Assembly (NCBI GenBank): GCA_940337035.1
Contig: CALNHX010001052.1
Span: forward strand, 62,001-126,000
Length of the DNA stretch: 64,000 bases
DNA from: Agriotes lineatus
Taxonomy: Eukaryota; Arthropoda; Insecta; Coleoptera; Elateridae
Direction of reading: 5' to 3'
This document shows, one piece after another, positions 1 through 9,518 of this stretch. A program made the translations under genes and the position numbers. The notes under the pieces are model-generated. The model saw only the letters and a program-made list of their open reading frames with translations, did not search any database and had not been told where the DNA came from. Positions within the stretch are counted from its first letter, which is position 1. Each line of letters starts with the position of its first letter.

Positions 1-13
1 CAAGGGTAGATAG

Positions 14-1430
14 TAGCTATTTATGCAACAAGTGCTAAAAGTTGACGTTTATGCACGAGACATGAAAATTATGAAATGAAGCCGAAGTCTCGTGAATAAA
101 CGACTTTTAGCATGCGTTGCATAAAATATTTTATCTACGACCTTAATTTTACTGTTATTAATCCATAAATATCGATTTAACAAACGTTTGGATCTACGAC
201 GCTTCTAATTTATGTCACAATAAACAGTAAGCCATGCCGCGCGGGCGAATGTTTGCGAATGACAGTAGTCAAGGTCAGTTACAAAATGTAATTATTAATA
301 CTCCACATCTGACTGTATTCATTACATAACGCTTTAATTATTTCAAAAACACTTTACCTGTAACGCAAGAAGCAACTAGAATAACTTTACAACTTCACTT
401 CCAGTTCGAAATTGTAGTTTTATAACCTCACTTCACTTTTAGCACATGGGCTAAAAGTAAACAACTGATTTCTTTAACCACGGTAAACTACAAAACATCA
501 CTTTTAGTGAAACAAGCTAGCGCTAAAAAGCCTACCTTTAGTAGTGGTCCTAGATAATAGCTATTTATGCAACAAGTGCTAACAGTTGACGTTTATGCAC
601 AAGACATGAAAATTATGAAACTCAGCCTTCGGCTTCGTTTCATAACATGACTCGTCCATACACGACTTTTAGCACTCGTTGCATACAATATTTTATCTAC
701 GACCTTAATTTTACTGTTATTAATCCATAAATATCGATTTAACAAATGTTTGCATCTACGACACTTCTAATTTATGTCATAATAAACAGTAGGCCATGCC
801 ACGCGGGCGAATGTTTGCGAATGACAGTAGTCGAGGTCAGTTGCAAAATGTAATTATTAATACTCCACATCTGACTGTATTCATTACATAACGCTTTAAT
901 TATTTCAAAAACACTTTACCTGTAACGCAAGAAGCAACTAGAATAACTTTACAACTTCACTTCCAGTTCGAAATTGTAGTTTTATAACCTCACTTCACTT
1001 TTAGCACATGGGCTAAAAGTAAACAACTGATTTCTTTAACCACGGTAAACTATAAAACATCACTTTTAGTGAAACAAGCTAGCGCTAAAAAGCCTACTTT
1101 TAGTAGTGGTCTTAGATAATAGCTATTTATGCAACAAGTGCTAACAGTTGACGTTTATGCACAAGACATGAAAATTATGAAACTCAGCCTTCGGCTTCGT
1201 TTCATAACATGTCTCGTGCATACACGACTTTTAGCACTCGTTGCATACAATATTTTATCTACGACCTTAATTTTACTATTATTAATCCATAAATATCGAT
1301 TTAACAAAGGTTTGCATCTACGATGCTTCTAATTTATGTCATAATAAACAGTAGTACACTATAAAACGTCACTTTTAGTGAAACAAGCTAGCGCTAAAAG
1401 GCCTACTTTTAGTGGTTGTCGTAGATAAAG
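14..1430. repeat. Tandem foldback repeat, 3 units
   Basis: Three head-to-tail copies start at 14, 558 and 1120 (spacing 544 and 562 bp). The third lacks about 225 bp of its middle. Each unit opens with an imperfect hairpin of about 60-bp arms: the segment from 'atgcaacaagtgctaaaag' to the 'gccttcggc' apex is followed by its reverse complement ending in 'cttttagcac..gttgcata'. The word 'cttttag'/'ctaaaag' recurs throughout, and units end in 'gtcgtagata', the reverse complement of 'tatctacgac' just after the hairpin. A fourth, isolated copy is at 44989. Short reading frames inside are not conserved as proteins. Probably a foldback-type non-autonomous DNA element that has become tandem; the superfamily is unknown. 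Confidence 0.85.
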
Positions 1431-1583
1431 TAATTTAATTTTCTAACTTTTATTTAAATTAAATATTACAGCTTCGTATTACCCTAGCAACCCAATCTAG
1501 CTACTGAGATTTTAAAATGTGATTGACTTTCCTTATTTTCTTTTGAAATTGTTAAAAGTTCTTGCCTTAGAAAAAAATTTTGT

Positions 1584-1656
1584 ATTATACACGACGATAA
1601 AGTTATTACTATCCACTCTTCACTGAATAAAATTTTACTTTATCGTCTTGTATAAT
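1584..1656. repeat. Small hairpin, 20-bp arms
   Basis: 'attatacacgacgataaagt' at 1584-1603 is mirrored at 1637-1656 with one mismatch. The flanking 1431-1757 is AT-rich, with no coding sequence that I can see. Confidence 0.7.
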
Positions 1657-1759
1657 AAATTACTAATGTTGGTTTTGGTCGTGTTAATCATTAAATATAG
1701 CTTTGTAAATTATTTGTTTAGAGATTGTATCATATTTCTTAATTCATAGATCGTTGTAT

Positions 1760-2020
1760 GTATCGAGAGATCCAAAAAAAAACTGTTCCCCAGCGGGCTG
1801 TGGACATTCAACGTATGAATAATATGTTGGTGACACTGTACGTCAATGTCAAATTCGAGGTAAGCAGGTTAGGATTTGCGTCATTTTTTGTCATAACTGA
1901 CGGAAAACCTAACCTGATAACCTCGAATTTGACATTGATGTACAGTGTCACCAACATATTATTCATACGTTGAATTTCCACAGCCCGCTGAGGAACAGTT
2001 TTTTTTGGATCTCTCGATAC
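1760..2020. mobile_element. Foldback element, copy 1
   Basis: Nearly perfect inverted repeat with arms of about 125 bp ('gtatcgagagatcc' at the left, its complement ending at 2020). The inner arms ('atgttggtgacactgtacgt', 'gtcaaattcgaggt', 'aggttagg') are shared with the foldbacks at 39729 and 55396. The outer arms are specific to this copy. No transposase is encoded; a non-autonomous snap-back element. Confidence 0.85.
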
Positions 2021-2030
2021 GTTGTGTGAG

Positions 2031-3005
2031 CAGATTTGGGGATGGGAGGTTTCCTTGCTTTACTCCTTTCTTTATTTTGATATGAGCACCATTTCTCTCT
2101 AGTTTAATATAGACAGAAATATTTTATAGAATTTGTTAGATAATTGTGATATACAGCCGCCGTCTTAAGTGGGGGTGCAAGGCACCCGAGCGGTAGGGTC
2201 TAATGAGTGGTAGTATATACATGGTTACATTTCTGATTTTTTCAAATTCGAAATTTAAAGTTTCCTTTTAACGCTGTTGCTAAAGATGAAGCGTCGTCGT
2301 AATCAATGAAATAAAGGAAACGCGTGACGAAAAGCGCAACCAGGGCCATAATTGGCTTGTGTATCATTATTTTGCTTTGTATGTTTATTATTTGAAAACT
2401 TTCACAACCTCCGTCCAAAGTTAGCCAATTCAAATTATGGCTTTCCAAACTGAAAAGTTAAAAGCAAAATCCTTTGAACCCGGCAATTCATATATCCTTT
2501 TAACAGAACTCCGGATCTCATTACTTAAACATATAGACATATCGACGGGTCCTAACGAACAGCCGCCATTAGTCATAATGATAACATTATAAGCGTCACT
2601 TTGAATGTCATACTGACATACTTTATGGCAGAGTACTGTGAAAATACTTGTTTGGCTCCAAGCACATACATCGCCTTATATTGAGTATATATTGGAGACA
2701 CAATCAGACTAAACGCTTCGTGAAACCAATATATTTAATCTATTTAGTTTTTTCTTTGACCGTGTCGCCTTAACAACGAAATGGCTGTTGAAGGCTGGGA
2801 GGCTAGCACCCTTAAGGAGCAGCCACCACTGTCTGACCCTTATTTTGTCCCAACAACCTCTTTTACGTAATCTTTCTCTTATTTAATACCACAATCAAAT
2901 ATTTTACATCGGCTCTAATTTTACACCTGTTGCATTACCAATATCATTATACTCATATAAATTGTGTTATAATCAATTAAACTTAGGAATACAATTAATA
3001 ACTCT
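2031..3005. other. Intergenic, nothing recognised
   Basis: AT-rich. A 68-codon open frame on the - strand (2242-2448) resembles nothing I know and has no supporting context. A short GC-richer patch near 2155-2205 looks like the edge of an unknown repeat. Confidence 0.4.
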
Positions 3006-3011
3006 TGGAAA

Positions 3012-3357
3012 TTAATCCTTAAAAATAATATCATCTAAATGTTGTCCTCGGCATCTTATGCACTCCTCCAAACGGTGTCTTGCATTCATTAGAACTTGTC
3101 GGCACAGTGTTTCGGTATTTGCTGTTGGCTTCATTTCTGATGGATCTCCGACGTCCATGGGGCCAAGAACTGACTGCCAAACCACTTTCTTCAAATTTGC
3201 AAATCCAATGTTTAATCAAAGTGGCAGATGGGCTTTGATGAACATATTGTAAATTGTGCTGGTTCCGAAAAATTTTTTACACTTGCACATAAGAATGAGC
3301 ATTTTCATAAAATGCTCGTATACAAAAAGCACACTGTTCTCCACTAAAACGTTCCAT
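3012..3357 (-). pseudogene. DUF4817-type transposase remnant, core deleted
   Basis: Reading from an ATG at 3357, the - strand gives a start like MERFSGEQ..FCIRAFYEN, then a DNA-binding part ('LIKHWICKFEESG', 'PHGRRRS'). This matches the DUF4817 helix-turn-helix head of insect Tc1/mariner-like transposases. An in-frame stop follows 'SYVQV', and a frame change near 3100 leads to 'MNARHRLEECIRCRGQHLDD', the usual extreme C-terminus of the same proteins. The roughly 200-residue catalytic DDE core normally between them is absent. This is therefore a deletion derivative that keeps both ends of the gene and cannot encode an active enzyme. A mariner-like end ('agggtgtctcagaatgaat' on the - strand) sits near 3450-3472. 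I could not find its partner on the left. Confidence 0.8.
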
Positions 3358-3479
3358 TTGGACAGAAACTCCAAAAGACGTTAATCGGAACTCCGACGCT
3401 AAAAAATGTCTGACACTTGACAGTTTCCCCTAAATGTTAGAAACAAAATCGAAATTCATTCTGAGACACCCTTTACTTA

Positions 3480-4012
3480 TTTAGAAACTTAAATTTTGTT
3501 AATGTGGCTTTAGTTTTTATTACAAACTGTATTACAATGGTATGGCACTTGTATTTTATTTCAATACCAAAACGGCAAAACTTTAAAAATGTGGTTAAAA
3601 GAAAATAAAAGCTAGCGAGTTGTAGTTAAGACATTAGTGACGCAGCTATGTCAGTGTAGTTCGGTGCTGAGCACAGGGCTCCAGTATAGGCCCCAACCCC
3701 TCACGGAGCAAAGCCAAGTGAGATCATTTTCCCGAATGGATAAAATCTCTTTATTCACGTGTGGCATATCAATTTTTTTCCAATACCTAAATTTAGTTAT
3801 ATAAAGTTTTGAAATTGGATAAATAATTTCAAATAAATATCATGTTAGATTTTTGTACTAGTTACCATGGTAGCACGTTATTTATTTTGTTAGTTGCTAT
3901 AGATTATGAACTATTTTATTCACTAGGGAATAAATTAGCATTTTATCCACAATCATTGTTAAAATGTTACTTTATAATAGAGATTTTCGTAGATATAATA
4001 CAGCTTCACAAG
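3480..4012. other. AT-rich spacer
   Basis: No gene seen. A GC-richer patch at about 3640-3730 carries no open frame of interest. Confidence 0.4.
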
Positions 4013-4014
4013 TA

Positions 4015-6717
4015 GGTACCGTCAACTGGGGTTTTATGGGACATTTTTTTTTTCATTCTTTCGTCATTTTGTTCACTGATGATCTATTTCAAAGGTGAAA
4101 ATGGATTAGAGATCCTGTTTGTCAAGAAAATGTTTTTCCAAAGTTCTTTTTGGCATATTTCAAAGATTTGCCCCCTTTTTTAAAAAAAAAACGAACTGTC
4201 CCAAAAAATACTTAATGTGGTGCAATATGGGACATTAAAATTTTAACTTAAATTCCCATTGAATTAGTGATCCTATCTCATATATGGCCACTGTATGTCC
4301 TTTATGGGACATCTAAAATTAATATATAATTTTTTTGAATTTTTTAGAATGCTCATTTTTGAGTGGGAGACAGTAAAAGAAATGCAGAGCATATTTTGAT
4401 ATAAACTTTATTATAAATTTGCAAAATTCTAACCTACATCATAACAAAACGTTTATTATACATTGAAAAACATTTGTAACACTTCAAAAATATTAAAAAC
4501 TTAAATAGGCATATAAAAAACCATTTGTAGGTAATAATTAAACATAAAAATTAGGTATTTCAACACCTGGCGAGTAGTTTTAAAGAACAAATGTAAAACG
4601 TCCTCTAAATACATTTGGTTTGTTAAGGATCTTTTTAATGTTTTGTTTATTTATAGTACAAATATCGTCTATATCAGGGAATATGAATGTATCAGAAGTT
4701 TCTCTGTATGATCGCATACATTTAATTTCAAGTTTATTCTCTTCACGACATTTTACAACTTCAGCTACAAATCTTTTTAACTTTTCTTTTTTTCTTCCAG
4801 CATCATATACAAATTCTACTTCCAAAAAGGTTCCTACTCCAATATGTTCTACAGCTGGGACTGGATTTTTTGCCACGCAGATGTTGTCCTCTTCGTTAGT
4901 AATTTCCCCATCATCTTCCGACTCCTCCAAATGTTCTTGTATATCGTTGTGTTCTTGAGTTTTTCTTTCCATTACATCATTTTCTTCGTCGTAACTGTCA
5001 TAACCATCTGCTGCATTCTGGGTTTCACGTACAGTTTCCACTTGAAGTGTTTCATTCGTAGCAAAGCTAAGTGTTGTAATGGATTTTCCTGCAGGAACAT
5101 TGATTCTTTTTTTTCTTTTTAGTTTGGGTTCATCAGTGGTTTTTAAATTTTCAACAACAGCATTAAAGCTGGCTACAAGAGCATTATCGTTATCTTCAAT
5201 AAAACGATTTTGATTAAAATGTTTTAGAACCTCATTTCTATTAATTGGACAGATTCCACTTTCCCGAAAACCAGCCACAATATTTTCCTTTGCAGTAGTA
5301 AATCGGTTTATGGTGTTTTTTAATAAAGTTGGAAATATCGTTTTTGGAATACATCCTCGGTGTTTTGTTTTATATTCTGTGACGATACTTCTCCACACTT
5401 TCTTAAATGGGCCAAAAAATAAAAAGTCCAGAGGCTGGCAAATGTGGGTACTATTTGGCAATAAACATGTAAATCTAATGTTATTATCCTCGCATCTCTT
5501 TATGACCGATTCTGAAAGATGACTGCCTAGGTTATCACCTACTAAAATTTTTGGCCCATTTTTATTACGAAAATAAGGCAGTGCTATCCCAGTAAACCAG
5601 TCTTCAAAAATGTCTTTATCGAACCATCCGCTTTTCGACCTATTATACCGGCATCCTGGAGGACCATTTTCTATCCACTCTGGGTATAAATTGGTAGCCC
5701 TGTAGACAACGTAAGGTGGGAGTAAAGTGCCATCTGCAGCAACAGCGAACATAACCGAAACTGATTGTTTTGATGAGTCCATAGTCCTATTAGCATGTTT
5801 TGACTTCTTTGGAACTAATACTGGAGCTCTACCGGGATCATCCACCAGGTTCGTCTCATCATAGTTAACAATATTTGCTGGAGGAACAGATTCTGTTTTC
5901 GGCTAAACGTACGGACAAATTATTGTATCGTTTTAAAAAATGCCTTAACCAATCGGCTCCTGGTTCATTATTATTAAAACATTGCACTACAATGCCTTTT
6001 CTATTTAAAAAATCTTGTACGTAACGTCGCAGCTGTAACGGTGTGAAAGGGAATCCAGCGTTCGCAGCTATTGTAATTGCATTTACAATGCGTTGTTCAT
6101 CCTGTGGGTTGAATACTGGAGGACGGCCGAGGTTGAACCCATTCCTTCCGTGAAACTTGCGATGTATCGTACTTTTTTGTACATTAAATCGTTCTGCGGC
6201 TTGTCTGAACGACATCCCCCCATCAACTACAGCTTCAAGGGCATTTTCCAGGAACTGCGGCTGATAGTCTTGCCTTAAAGGGGCTCCTAATTTTCTTTTA
6301 AATCTTCTGGGCATGCTGTCCCAAATTAAGTCAAATAATCTAGAACATCAACATTTTTTATCTTTTACCAAAATAAAATTTTTGCGCTATTATTTTTTAA
6401 ATTTTTGTGAGTGAAGTTGTTAGTTGAGGTTATGTACTACTTAATTTCAACAATAACAAAACTACAGATGACTTAACTAAAGCTGTGCATCTGAGACAAT
6501 TTGATGTAATTTTTTTACATAAAATTATATGCAAGTTTACTATTTTTTAAAAGAATTTCTACTTACTTTACCAGAACAAAAGAGAATGAAAACAATGAGT
6601 GGCGGTATTACTAAGCATTTAAGAATTGTTTCAGGTGAGCTACGGCGCTAATTTCAAAAAATGAGCGTGCGTCCCATATTACCCCCGCTGTCCCATAAAA
6701 CCCCAGTTGACGGTACC
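4015..6717 (-). mobile_element. Full-length pogo/Tigger-like DNA transposon
   Basis: Bounded by perfect 29-bp terminal inverted repeats (4015-4043 and 6689-6717, starting 'ggtaccgtcaactgggg') and flanked by a TA duplication (4013-4014 and 6718-6719), as expected for the Tc1/mariner/pogo group. The word 'tatgggac' or its complement recurs near both ends (about 4036, 4229, 4309, 6671, 6690), giving candidate subterminal transposase sites. One gene on the - strand fills the middle. Length 2703 bp, intact except for one frameshift in the transposase. Confidence 0.95.
4580..6314 (-). pseudogene. pogo-like transposase (one frameshift)
   Basis: Starts at an ATG at 6314 (MPRRFKRKLG). Residues about 15-60 form a psq-type helix-turn-helix ('GGMSFRQAAERFNVQKSTIH'), followed by a CENP-B-like second DNA-binding part up to 'GADWLRHFLKRYNNLSVR'. 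The frame ends at a TAA at 5865-5867; about one base of slippage near 5880 leads into the DDE_1 catalytic domain. The three acidic residues lie in 'NYDETN', 'VGDNLGSHLS' and 'CQPLDFLFFGP', with 35 residues between the second and third. An acidic, Lys-rich tail follows, ending at 4580. In an intact copy this enzyme cuts at the inverted repeats and reinserts at TA. Apart from the single frame break I see no stop, so the copy is young or the break is an assembly error. Confidence 0.92.
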
Positions 6718-6867
6718 TATTGGAAAAAAATTACTGTCATTTACTATTATTTTAAATAGTTATTACGTACCATGAATTGTAAGTGACACTTTTCACATCT
6801 AGAATGCAGTTTGAGAAATAAAGGCCCGTAGGGCCGAGGTTTCGTAAGCATTCGAGACTAAGAAATG

Positions 6868-6980
6868 CGGGACTAGCGGGACGCATTTGCCGTTTGGCGG
6901 GACGTTTTCAATGCAGTATTTGAATGCGGGACTGGTACTGCTATTGCGGGACCGTCCCGCACAATGCGGGACGGTTGGCA
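6868..6980. repeat. Cluster of GCGGGAC words
   Basis: 'gcgggac' or its complement occurs about seven times in about 110 bp, including a back-to-back 'gcgggaccgtcccgc'. The cluster ends in 'gggacggttggcagcc'. It looks like the end of an unidentified transposon with repeated protein-binding words. Confidence 0.5.
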
Positions 6981-6984
6981 GCCT

Positions 6985-8005
6985 TACCTATATACTTTTT
7001 CGTATGTAATAAACCACTAATTGTTGTACTTGAAAGCCTATTTCTCGAACAAATTATAGTTCTTAAAAGTTCTCCAATATAAACAAAAAAAATAGTCGCA
7101 AGCAGTTTTTAAAATACCATAATGTTAGTGTTGTTATGAATGCTGTGCGCTTCTTTTATAAATTTTCCATATTGCATACTCAATCAAAAACTTTTATTAG
7201 AATACATGTAAGCATTTTTGTTGGATGAACAAAAACAAAACATTTCAAGGAATAGTTATTAGTGAACCACATTACTGAGAGATCCATTAGAGATTCGACT
7301 ATAAAATATAGACAACAACAAGATTATTTACTAATTAATTTTATGTGTTTATATGTAACTACTAGAACGCGTGGCCAGCCTACGTCTGGCCCTGCCAGCG
7401 TAAAGAAACGGTTAACAGTAAAAATGCTTGCTTAAGCTGGTGGCCAGCCGACGCACAGTGGGAGGAAATAACATTCTAAAAATGGCCAAAAATGATATAA
7501 CATTGTTATTTGCATTTTTTAATCTGTAGAATTCGATTGTGAGATTTATTTAGCTCCAAAATTTGACAGATTTAAAATTAAAATGAACAAATCTTCAATA
7601 TTCTAAATTATGATATTAAGTATTTTGTTATCAAATATTCTAATTAAAGTAATGTCAATTTCGGTAAATTCGGGTGATAATTGAATAAGAAACAGTGCCA
7701 CATCTGTATATGGTGGTAAAGATTTAGATACCGATTTCTTAACGTGTTGAACAGCTTTTTTTGTTTTTGATTTTTTAATATCCCCTAAAAAATTAAAATT
7801 TGCAAGTGTAGTTTTTGCAAGTTTTTGCAGATAAAGTATATGTCATTTCATAAAAAAGATGTGAATACATAATATGAAAACAACAATAAAGATCTAATAG
7901 CCTCTAATAATTTTTGCGATTCTAATAAATTTAGTAAAAGTTTGATATAACCTACTAGTTTTAAAATAAGGTGTTTTTGGTTTTGAAATAAAAGAATTAA
8001 AGATA
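6985..8005. other. AT-rich, no genes seen
   Basis: Only a short direct repeat of 'gtggccagcc.acg' near 7371 and 7440 stands out. The stretch ends at the target duplication of the retrotransposon that starts at 8016. Confidence 0.4.
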
Positions 8006-8393
8006 AATATTATGTGGCGGATAGGGGAACGGCCACGACCCTTTACGGGAATGACTGGTCAGCAGCACAGCTGTCGCAGACCAACTCGCATACCGTAAAC
8101 CACCAGTGTTTGATGCAACGACCCCTGAGTGGCCTTCGGCGCTCAGGGTAGTGTCAACCTGGGGCACGGGGAACTGGGCTTAACCGCCTGGTTCGTGTGG
8201 ATGGGGCCCCACTATAAAAACCCCCCTAATCCCAAGGTACGGTGCGCGCCAAAGGGATGCATGGCCAGGAGGCAACCTGGTCCCTAGCGACCAACCTCGG
8301 GGCACCTGGCGCACCCCGTTGTATTTAGCCCTTCACGTATGCAGGGGGCTCCGTGCATGTCGAAACCCTTTCCCCCATACTCGTGGGAACAAT

Positions 8394-9518
8394 ATGGATA
8401 ACGAAGACATATTACCTAACCTTTCCAGCGGGGATGAAGAAGCCCTGTTGAAATCACCCAAATCAGATGTGGCTGAAAAAACCATAACTGAGGAGGGAAC
8501 CACCGTCGATTCGGAGGCTGATACCCTAACCTCCAAAATCGAAAAGGTGTCACTGCAACGGCTTTCTGGAGCACAGAGACGGAAAGCCGCAATCGAGAGG
8601 GCCAAAGCTCTTGGCGAACCCATACGCCATAGGAGAAAGAACCCCAAGAAACCTAACACAAACCGTGACGAGAGCTCACACGCTCCCACCGGCAGTGTTA
8701 AGAAAGGTGAAACAGCTGGCGGCTCAGGCGTACCGGCTACTACACCTTCTAAGAAAGGAGAAATAGCTGGCGGCTCAGGCGTACCGGCTACTACACTTTC
8801 TAAAAAGAGGCAGAGGTCCGACGGGAGCACACCAAACTCCCAAACCGCGACAACTGCAAAAAAGTCCTGCACTGATGATAATGCAGTGAGGAAAGAAACC
8901 TTTAAGGAAGCCCTTAAAGGATTAAAAATGGCTATAGCTCCTCAGGACTTCCCAGAGACACGCCTGACGGAGGAACAAGCCGAAGAAATTCAGTCCGCAC
9001 TGTTGGGACAAATCCAACCCGGAGGGGAAGGAACAGGACCACAGTTCAACAGCTGCTACTTTGAAAAAGGTGCAGTCATCCTCTCCTGCAAGAGCGAGGA
9101 AACGAAGTCATGGCTGACAACCACGACTCCAAACCTCCAGCTGTGGGAGGGAGCTAGGCTCAGAGTAGGACCAGCCAAGGAGATCCTGAATGCGGCCAAA
9201 GTACTTATGTGGGCTCCCAAACCCTTTAGTACCAAACCGCAGAAGGATATCCTTGATCTCCTTAAGACCCAGAACAAGGGGCTGAAGACAGAGGACTGGC
9301 GAGTCATCAACAGTGTATCGGAGCCTAAAGGCAGGACACTGATCATGTTGATCGACGAGGCAACCCTAACCACTCTCCGTAACCTGAACATGAAGCCATG
9401 TTTAGGCCTAGGTAGAGCAACATTCAGATGTTTATCTGTACCTACCCCTGACGGACAAGATGGCGCCAGCACCAGCAAGTGTCCTGAGGCTACTGCAAGT
9501 AAACCTCCAACACAGTAG
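8394..9518 (+). CDS. Retrotransposon ORF1 protein (DUF4780-like)
   Basis: 374 residues from the first good ATG at 8394 (MDNEDILPNLSSG). In-frame codons upstream to 8319 lack an ATG. The N-terminal third is acidic then basic and low-complexity, with a 17-residue repeat encoded by two 51-bp copies (8700-8750 and 8751-8801; 'KKGE.AGGSGVPATT'). The C-terminal half ('RLTEEQAEEIQSALL', 'LWEGARLRVGPAKEIL', 'ATFRCL') matches the DUF4780 domain that I know from ORF1 of insect non-LTR elements, where it is presumed to bind element RNA. I see no CCHC knuckles. The last 59 bases overlap ORF2 in another frame, so ORF2 is probably translated by reinitiation or frameshift. The frame is open throughout. Confidence 0.85.
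   Translation: MDNEDILPNLSSGDEEALLKSPKSDVAEKTITEEGTTVDSEADTLTSKIEKVSLQRLSGAQRRKAAIERAKALGEPIRHRRKNPKKPNTNRDESSHAPTGSVKKGETAGGSGVPATTPSKKGEIAGGSGVPATTLSKKRQRSDGSTPNSQTATTAKKSCTDDNAVRKETFKEALKGLKMAIAPQDFPETRLTEEQAEEIQSALLGQIQPGGEGTGPQFNSCYFEKGAVILSCKSEETKSWLTTTTPNLQLWEGARLRVGPAKEILNAAKVLMWAPKPFSTKPQKDILDLLKTQNKGLKTEDWRVINSVSEPKGRTLIMLIDEATLTTLRNLNMKPCLGLGRATFRCLSVPTPDGQDGASTSKCPEATASKPPTQ

Noticed and set aside
1129..1332. 67-codon frame (and its twin at 44998-45201) as a conserved gene
   Set aside because: Lies in the hairpin of a repeat; the similarity is due to the repeat, not protein conservation.
8333..8872. 179-residue - strand frame, and others opposite the retrotransposon
   Set aside because: Antisense shadows of ORF1 and ORF2.
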